64,000 bases of DNA from Siphonobacter aquaeclarae (lineage in GTDB: Bacteria > Bacteroidota > Bacteroidia > Cytophagales > Spirosomataceae), in the NCBI RefSeq assembly GCF_900103285.1, contig NZ_FNGS01000002.1:412064-476063 (forward strand), written 5' to 3'. Below the pieces are notes generated by a model. That model had not been told where the DNA came from, did no database searches, and saw only the letters and a program-made list of their open reading frames with translations. Positions 58,743 through 64,000 of the stretch are shown one piece after another. The position numbers and the translations under genes are program-made. The first letter of the stretch is position 1, and each line of letters begins with the position of its first letter.

Positions 58743-60092
58743 TCATTGTTGTTCATACGCCGAGATGACATCGGCACATTCCGTTTTTAAATTCGGGTCC
58801 CGGACCTGAATAAAGACCTCCGACTTCGTCTTTTTAAACCACTTGTCGACCGCCGTATTCTTTTTCCGGTTGAGTGCCATCCGCTGGAGCTTCAGGTAGT
58901 CGTCGGTAAGGTTGGCAAAGTGAGGAGGGAATTTTGCTTTGTAGTAGAGAATCCGGACGCCGGTCTTGCCGTCGTTGGTCCGGTACGGCATCACTTGTGA
59001 AAACGTTCCGACCTTCATCGAATCAAGGGTGAAGTACAGACCGGGCTCCATGCTTTCATCCATGGCGAGATGAACCGAGCGGGACTCCGGATCCTGAATC
59101 CAGCCGCCTACGTCAGCTGTTGCTTTGTCTTCTGAATATTCTTTCGCCATTTTTTCGAAGCGGGCGCTGTCTGCCACCAGTTTCGAGCGAAGGCTGTCGA
59201 GGAAATGCGTCGGCTCGGTCAGGTCGAGACGGTTGTATTCCGGGCGAAGCAGGATGTGGCGGGCAGAGTAAATCTCACCCTTCATGTCTTCCAGCTTGAT
59301 GAGGTGAAGGCCGTGCTCGCTTTCTACAGGCTCGGAGATTTCTCCGGGTTTGAGGCGATAGACCGCACCTTCGAATTCCGGAACCATCGTCCCGCGTTTG
59401 ACATTGACGTACAAACCGCCGTTCTGGGCACTACCGATATCTTCCGAATACGTACTGGCGAGTTTGCCGAAATCCTCTCCGGCGAGCACGCGCTTTTTGA
59501 AATCGCCAAGGCGTTCGCGCAGCTTGTCTTTCTCGTCCCGCGTTACTTTGGCGAGGCGCACGATGTGTCCGACCTGCACTTCCGACGGGAAATACGGAAG
59601 GCTGTCTTTCGGAAACGAGTTAAAAAACCGGCGTACTTCGGAAGGCGTAATTTTGACTTCGCTGGTGATTTTCCGCTGCATTTCGCCGACGAGCAGGTTA
59701 TTCTTGACGTCGGTACGAAGTTCGGCCTTCAGCTGTTCGATGCTCTTGGAAAACTGCTCGACGATGTTCTTTTCCGATCCGTACATCTGGATCATCTGGT
59801 CCATCCGTCCCTCCAGTTCGGAATCGACGTTCCGGTCTTCCACCGTCACCGAGTCAATCTCCGCCTTGGCAAGCATTACCTTATTGATAATCAAGCTATT
59901 GAGACACTGGCATTTGCTCGGAGCATTCTTCGGGTTGTCAGCCTGATACTGCAGGTACATTTGCTCCAGGTCAGAGCGAAGGATATAATGGTTGTCCACT
60001 TTTGCGACGACCCCGTCGATGATCTGCGGTTTTACCTGGGCATTGACCAGGAAAGGCAGGCACATCATCCACAACACCAGGAATCTTTTCAT
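58743..60092 (-). CDS. SurA-like periplasmic peptidyl-prolyl isomerase
   Basis: A 449-residue exported folding factor for outer-membrane proteins. The signal peptide ends near residue 19 (LVNAQ). An N-terminal SurA-type chaperone region (about 20-165) precedes two parvulin domains (about 175-270 and 280-385), each with the F-x-x-x-A/S-x-x-x-S-x-D pattern, e.g. GKLASTYSEDIGSAQNGG and EKMAKEYSEDKATADVGG. It lies about 100 bp after the larger parvulin-OmpA gene and probably shares its transcript. Confidence 0.88.
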   Translation of the reverse strand: MKRFLVLWMMCLPFLVNAQVKPQIIDGVVAKVDNHYILRSDLEQMYLQYQADNPKNAPSKCQCLNSLIINKVMLAKAEIDSVTVEDRNVDSELEGRMDQMIQMYGSEKNIVEQFSKSIEQLKAELRTDVKNNLLVGEMQRKITSEVKITPSEVRRFFNSFPKDSLPYFPSEVQVGHIVRLAKVTRDEKDKLRERLGDFKKRVLAGEDFGKLASTYSEDIGSAQNGGLYVNVKRGTMVPEFEGAVYRLKPGEISEPVESEHGLHLIKLEDMKGEIYSARHILLRPEYNRLDLTEPTHFLDSLRSKLVADSARFEKMAKEYSEDKATADVGGWIQDPESRSVHLAMDESMEPGLYFTLDSMKVGTFSQVMPYRTNDGKTGVRILYYKAKFPPHFANLTDDYLKLQRMALNRKKNTAVDKWFKKTKSEVFIQVRDPNLKTECADVISAYEQQ

Positions 60093-60192
60093 TTTTGATT
60101 TATTAAAACAACGCCAATTCGTCCGTTAAAGGGGGAAAGCGGTCCTATCTGCCATGCCGGAAGGCCTGATTACGGCGGACCAAACCATAAAA

Positions 60193-62466
60193 TTACTTCA
60201 GTTTTTTCAATTCTTCTTCATTGACTGAGACCTTGAACCGGTTTTTCAGGTCGGTTACCCAGTTTTTCTCGAGGTACAGCTGGTATTCGTTGATGACCTG
60301 TCCGCGGGCTTCTGCCAGGGTTTTAACCCGTGCGGGGTCTACTTTCTGAATGTCCAGCAGGACGGTACGGCCGCCTTTTTCGAGGGTCTGTTTACCTACC
60401 TTCCAGGCGGCGGCGTCGATGTATTTGTTTTCCCCCTTCTGGAAGTATCCTTCCTGCAGGACGAGGGTATTGGGCTTCGCGCTGTTGAACTGGCGGACAA
60501 CGTCCTGGCGGGCATTGGTCGACAGCATGAACGTTACCCGGCGGTTTTTGTCCTTGTCCGTCGGTGAAGCCGGCTTGAACTTGCTTTCATCAATTTCAAT
60601 GATACGCACCGGCGAAATATTACCCTTTTTCACCAGATGACTTACGACACTTTTCAATCGGCCCGCCGAGCAGCTATCCGCTTCGGAGGCATCGGCATGT
60701 CCGCTGATTTCGACCTGATAATCCGCATTTTTACTGAGGATCACGATGAGGTCAAACAGCTTTTCCCGCTGGGCATCCGTCAGGCGCGTTTGGCCTTTCG
60801 GGAACGTCAGGTCGGCAAACTTCCGGTTGAGTACGTAGGGCTTTTTCGCCAGAATACGCTGAGCCTGATCGAGTACGGGGCGGCTTGCGGCGTCCAGTAC
60901 TGTGGCAAAAACGCGGGGAGGCAACTGATATTGCAGTTTGTTCCGTTCGTAAAACTGGCGCTGGCCGGTGGTATCCTGAATCGATTTGGCCTGTACATTT
61001 TCTTCCAGCATCTGAAACAGCAGGATACCGTCGTGATACTCCTGAATCAGGCTCCGGAAATCTTCGTTCTTTTCCTCCAGATGCGCTTCCTCGTATTCCA
61101 GGTTACGTTCATCGGCATAAGCCGCATAGAGGTTCTGCATCAGTGCCTTCGGCGAGGCGCCGGCTTGCGGGCGCTGATTTTTCACGACATACCGGAAGAA
61201 ATCTTCCACGCGGTAAACTTGATCCTTAATGCGGAACAGCAGTTGCCCGTTCAGGTTCGGATCGGGTACCGGCTGCCATTTTCCCTCAGCCAGTTGAGGT
61301 GTCGCCTTTTCCAGCGCCGCGCTCAGGGCAGTGGTATTTTCCTCGAATCCGTTTTCTTTCTTGATACGGCGCAGTACAGCCGATTTGCTGACATTGGAGC
61401 GGTCGTCAGACTGCACTTTGGTACGAAGATAACCCGCCATTTCCTCGTAATCCGGCGTCGGAATACGCTTGACCAGTTTCAGGATATGCCAGCCGTACTG
61501 GGTCTGAAACGGAGCGGAATAGGCGTTTTCTTTTTTCAGCGCGAACGCCGCTTCTTCAAAAGCCGGGAGCATTTTTCCGGTTCCGAAAGGCTGCATCACG
61601 CCGCCGGCGTTCCGGGTACTGCCGTCTTCCGAAAACTGCTTCACGACCTGATCGAAGGAAACGCCCCGCTGCAATTCGCCGTAGGCTTCTTCTATTTTGG
61701 TCTTGGCCGTCATTTTATCCGCCTCGGAGCTGTTGGGATCCACGCGAACAAACAAATGCGCAACCTGAATATTGCCCTGGCTGGTACGGCGATCGTTCAC
61801 CCGGATGAGGTGATAGCCGAAGCGGGTACGCACCGGCAGGGAGATTTCCCCTTTCTTCGTTTTATAGGCAGTTGTTTCGAAGGGATAGACCATCTGAAGG
61901 GCTGTAAACCAGCCCAGTTGCCCGCCGTTTTGCGCAGCGTACGGGTCTTTCGAAAACTCTTTGGCGAGATCTTCGAACTTCTCCCCTTTAAGAAGACGGT
62001 CCCGGAGTCCCATTGCCTGGTTGTATACCCGAAGCGTATCGTCCGGAGAAGCGTTGGGAGCTACTTCGAGAAGGATATGCGACGCGTTGATTTCTTCTTT
62101 CAACCGGTCGTATGCCTCTTTGACGAGAGCTTCGGTCACCTGTTTGTCGGTCATGAACGACTGAGCCGAAACCTTGCGGTAGCCGGCCAGCTCTTCCCGG
62201 AAGGCGGCAGTCGTATCGATCCCCTGGCTTTCGCCGGCCAGTACTTTCAGTTTGTAGTTGATAAACAGCGGCAGGTAATCCCGCACGCCGGCCGATTCGT
62301 TGAGGCTGTCGGCACCTACCGGGTTTTTCCGGAAATGGTATAAAAACTCGCCTGCCGTTACTTTTTTAGGCCCAATGGTCATCAGCACAGGATCATCAGG
62401 TTTCTGGGCAAAGGCACTTGAAGCAATAAAAAATGAAAACGCAGCCCACCGAAGCGACTTATACAT
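60193..62466 (-). CDS. Peptidyl-prolyl isomerase with two parvulin domains and an embedded OmpA-like domain
   Basis: A 757-residue exported protein (start 62466, signal MYKSLRWAAFSFFIASSAFAQ). Parvulin domains lie near 120-225 and 230-325 (EDLAKEFSKDPYAAQNGGQLGWFT; QVVKQFSEDGSTRNAGGVMQPF). After a helical region an OmpA-like peptidoglycan-binding domain is embedded at about 558-660: VEISGHADASEADS, a conserved R in GRLKSVVSHL, and DKNRRVTFML. It ends in a further helical region. Two-parvulin chaperones are common, but the OmpA insertion is unusual and would tie the foldase to the cell wall. Confidence 0.82.
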   Translation of the reverse strand: MYKSLRWAAFSFFIASSAFAQKPDDPVLMTIGPKKVTAGEFLYHFRKNPVGADSLNESAGVRDYLPLFINYKLKVLAGESQGIDTTAAFREELAGYRKVSAQSFMTDKQVTEALVKEAYDRLKEEINASHILLEVAPNASPDDTLRVYNQAMGLRDRLLKGEKFEDLAKEFSKDPYAAQNGGQLGWFTALQMVYPFETTAYKTKKGEISLPVRTRFGYHLIRVNDRRTSQGNIQVAHLFVRVDPNSSEADKMTAKTKIEEAYGELQRGVSFDQVVKQFSEDGSTRNAGGVMQPFGTGKMLPAFEEAAFALKKENAYSAPFQTQYGWHILKLVKRIPTPDYEEMAGYLRTKVQSDDRSNVSKSAVLRRIKKENGFEENTTALSAALEKATPQLAEGKWQPVPDPNLNGQLLFRIKDQVYRVEDFFRYVVKNQRPQAGASPKALMQNLYAAYADERNLEYEEAHLEEKNEDFRSLIQEYHDGILLFQMLEENVQAKSIQDTTGQRQFYERNKLQYQLPPRVFATVLDAASRPVLDQAQRILAKKPYVLNRKFADLTFPKGQTRLTDAQREKLFDLIVILSKNADYQVEISGHADASEADSCSAGRLKSVVSHLVKKGNISPVRIIEIDESKFKPASPTDKDKNRRVTFMLSTNARQDVVRQFNSAKPNTLVLQEGYFQKGENKYIDAAAWKVGKQTLEKGGRTVLLDIQKVDPARVKTLAEARGQVINEYQLYLEKNWVTDLKNRFKVSVNEEELKKLK

Positions 62467-62522
62467 ATCTGAATAGTTGGGATTCATCCGAGCTTAACCG
62501 ATTTGCGAGCGGATTTATTGCT

Positions 62523-62530
62523 CAAAGATA
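62523..62530 (-). promoter_or_regulatory. Candidate -7 element of the parvulin-OmpA gene
   Basis: TATCTTTG on the minus strand, an exact match, lies 56 nt before the ATG at 62466; TTTC about 18 nt further upstream could serve as -33. Confidence 0.45.
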
Positions 62531-62567
62531 GGGATTATGCATTTTTTCGAAAGCGGCTTTCCGGCGC

Positions 62568-63218
62568 TTACTCGACGGAGATACGGAATTTTACGTCATA
62601 CCGGTAGCGATTGAACCGGGCCGACTTCTGGAAACGAACCGGTATGTTGACCGTTCCGCGCACCAGCTCCGAATCCCGGCGGTCGAGGTTCCAGGTACCA
62701 AGCACGTCATCCGGATCCAGTTTGTCCGAATGATCCAGCGCAATACCTGCCGCTTGCAGAGACATAACCAGGTAGCCGAGGGGGTTTGTCACTTCAGTCG
62801 CTTCGAGCAGGGCGGCCGCACTTCCCGCCATTCCGGTATATTTCCGGATCTGACCGACAAGCCGCTGCGCTTTGCTGTAGTCTTCTATCTCCATGAGTAC
62901 GGCCGTTGCCACGATTTTCGACTCCGGCGGTACGACTACCTTCACCGGCTGAAAATCGGCAAAGCGGTCTCCCTTCCGCGTCTTCTGCACGCCCCAGGCC
63001 GCATGCGCGGTTGAAACCAGCTGGTTTTTACTGTTGAGTACGCTGACAGACCAGGCCATCATCAGCTCGTCGTACCGGGTCAGGCTTTCCTGGATGGAAA
63101 CGGCATTCAGTTCGGTGGGCGCCAGAACCAGCACGCGGTCTCGGGGAGGCGCGACTTTGGCCGTCTTACAACCCGGGAGAAGGCCTGCCAGCAGAACACA
63201 GAACAACAGCTTTCTCAT
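62568..63218 (-). CDS. Lipoprotein of unknown function
   Basis: A 216-residue lipoprotein: the signal MRKLLFCVLLAGLLPGC ends in the lipobox cysteine C17. The ATG at 63218 is used; the longer frame has no signal. The mature part is beta-rich with one helical stretch (KAQRLVGQIRKYTGMAGSAAALLEA) and C-terminal strands (GTVNIPVRFQKSARFNRYRYDVKFRI). It overlaps the upstream small gene by 4 bp. No family is recognised. Confidence 0.68.
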   Translation of the reverse strand: MRKLLFCVLLAGLLPGCKTAKVAPPRDRVLVLAPTELNAVSIQESLTRYDELMMAWSVSVLNSKNQLVSTAHAAWGVQKTRKGDRFADFQPVKVVVPPESKIVATAVLMEIEDYSKAQRLVGQIRKYTGMAGSAAALLEATEVTNPLGYLVMSLQAAGIALDHSDKLDPDDVLGTWNLDRRDSELVRGTVNIPVRFQKSARFNRYRYDVKFRISVE

Positions 63219-63556
63219 ACTATTTCTTCGATCACGGAAGTACCTGCCTCGCCGCCCGTCCACTGCCAGCTTTCGTGGAGACGGATCAGGCCCGACGGCA
63301 GTCGTTCCGGTACAGACACACAACTACCGGAACGGATTTCTCCGCCGGTATTGACGTGTTGATAGTGCATCGTAATAACCCCTTCCGGCGAAACCCGGCC
63401 GATGATGTTTCCTTTCCGGATAGCGCCGCCGGCATACTCCGCCCACAGCAGATCCCCTTCCTGGAAGTACTGAAAGATGGTTTCTCCGCTTACTTCACCG
63501 GAATCGGAGTTGACGACGGCCCGAAACCGTCGTCTATGGTAGTCAAAGGCACTCAT
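63215..63556 (-). CDS. Small conserved beta protein, often mis-named n-acetylglutamate synthase
   Basis: A 113-residue soluble protein with repeated strands (HRRRFRAVVNSDSGEVSGETIFQYFQEGDLL, IRKGNIIGRVSPEGVITMHY, GLIRLHESWQWTGG). Bacteroidota homologues are commonly labelled n-acetylglutamate synthase, but no GNAT motif is visible, so that name should not be trusted. It overlaps the agmatine deiminase gene and the lipoprotein gene by 4 bp at each end, so it is translated with both. Confidence 0.7.
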   Translation of the reverse strand: MSAFDYHRRRFRAVVNSDSGEVSGETIFQYFQEGDLLWAEYAGGAIRKGNIIGRVSPEGVITMHYQHVNTGGEIRSGSCVSVPERLPSGLIRLHESWQWTGGEAGTSVIEEIV

Positions 63557-64000
63557 ACGAGCGGCTCCTGTTGGCTGAGGCAGTGGAAGCTTCCCTGACC
63601 CCAGATAATTTCGTCTGCGAGCAGGGGGATAACCTTCCGTCCGGGGAAGGCCTGCTCCAGAATACCGATAGCGCGGTCGTCGTTCGGATTATTGAACACC
63701 GGAACAATTACCCCGGCGTTACAGATGAGGAAGTTGGCGTAGCTGCCCGGTGTACGGAAGTCATTGATATACACCGGCTTTGGCATCGGCAACTCAATGA
63801 TATTGAGCTGTTTGCCGTTCAGCAACCGCATTTCTTTCAGCATCTGCAGGTTGGTCTGAAGGATGGTGTGGTTTTCGTCGGACGGGTCTTCTTCGACACA
63901 GGCGACGACGGTATCTTCGTTGACAAACCGGGTGGTATCGTCGATATGGCCATCGGTATCGTCTCCCACAATTCCGCCTTCTACCCAGAGTACCTGGTCC
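63553..64000 (-). CDS. aguA: Agmatine deiminase (5' part beyond window)
   Basis: The C-terminal about 149 residues of agmatine deiminase, which turns agmatine into N-carbamoylputrescine for polyamine synthesis. The frame is open to the right edge; codons at 63970-63999 read DQVLWVEGGI and join GDDTDGHIDD, which carries the catalytic histidine. The nucleophile is the Cys in WGQGSFHCLSQQ near the C-terminus. The GTG at 63967 is an internal valine, not the start. The neighbouring N-carbamoylputrescine amidase expected in this pathway would lie to the right. Confidence 0.93.
   Translation of the reverse strand, partial: DQVLWVEGGIVGDDTDGHIDDTTRFVNEDTVVACVEEDPSDENHTILQTNLQMLKEMRLLNGKQLNIIELPMPKPVYINDFRTPGSYANFLICNAGVIVPVFNNPNDDRAIGILEQAFPGRKVIPLLADEIIWGQGSFHCLSQQEPLV

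Noticed and set aside
60637-62343. 568-codon plus-strand open frame opposite the parvulin-OmpA gene
   Set aside because: The opposite strand encodes clear parvulin and OmpA-like domains; this frame shows none and has no promoter or leader.
63215-63556. N-acetylglutamate synthase function
   Set aside because: No acetyltransferase motif is visible and the protein is too short; the label seems to be inherited misannotation.

Overview
The window looks like a chromosomal segment of an aerobic member of the Bacteroidota, most likely a Cytophagales-type organism of medium GC. The grounds are Bacteroidota-type -7 promoter elements (TAnnTTTG) ahead of many genes, a TonB-receptor-like outer-membrane protein with a carboxypeptidase-regulatory N-terminus, a SUF iron-sulfur operon carrying a bacilliredoxin, oxygen-dependent HemF, and many small families typical of the phylum (DUF2851, DUF3109, DUF4199, DUF2490, DUF2264, DUF4382). 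No rRNA, CRISPR array, prophage or complete insertion sequence is visible. One tRNA (Ser, anticodon TGA) is present. Both edges cut genes: sufC on the left and an agmatine deiminase gene on the right.

Layout. 1-4.6 kb: suf operon (sufC, sufD, sufS, sufE, a SufT-like gene, a bacilliredoxin). 4.8-8.7 kb: class A penicillin-binding protein, hemF and a DUF5655 gene. 8.7-19.7 kb: mostly minus-strand exported carbohydrate-active or unknown enzymes (polysaccharide-deacetylase-like, DUF2264, heparinase II/III-like, beta-propeller glycosidase, PIG-L deacetylase), broken by a cluster of REP-like palindromic units around a GIY-YIG nuclease gene at 11.7-12.7 kb. 20-31 kb: housekeeping genes (TPR protein, glycosyltransferase, M16 peptidase, O-methyltransferase, LysM transglycosylase, DUF3109, alkyltransferase-like protein, A-type Fe-S carrier, methylmalonyl-CoA epimerase, cystathionine beta-synthase, tRNA-Ser). 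31-35.3 kb: an AT-richer block of secreted or lipoprotein genes of unknown function, two small DNA-binding proteins and long non-coding stretches. 35.4-42.7 kb: MFS transporter, two small membrane proteins, a sodium-symporter/histidine-kinase fusion, a receiver-only response regulator and acetyl-CoA synthetase, which together resemble an acetate-sensing module. 42.8-47.3 kb: a tightly overlapping mutagenesis-type cassette (DinB, a 130-residue unknown protein, a DnaE2-like polymerase). 47.5-57.7 kb: Crp-like regulator, a small DNA-binding gene pair with a perfect palindrome upstream, SMR exporter, large outer-membrane receptor, sugar isomerase-like protein, cold-shock protein, TruA, a MobA-like nucleotidyltransferase and an NYN-nuclease/cold-shock fusion. 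57.7-64 kb (minus strand): MoxR ATPase, SurA-like and a second, unusual parvulin with an embedded OmpA-like domain, a lipoprotein, a small unknown protein and agmatine deiminase.

The most unusual feature at the DNA level is a set of intergenic long-stem inverted repeats of at least four sequence families (TCTGTG-type, GGTTTTCAGT-type, GGGCATGG-type and the GGTTGAGC/GTCGAAACC-type). Two TCTGTG-type copies 42 kb apart differ by a paired, compensatory change, so the hairpin itself seems to be maintained. At the gene level the standouts are the DinB/orf130/DnaE cassette, the acetate-type sensor cluster, the parvulin-OmpA fusion and the GIY-YIG gene embedded in its palindromes. All functions are inferred from motifs read by eye; no database search was run.
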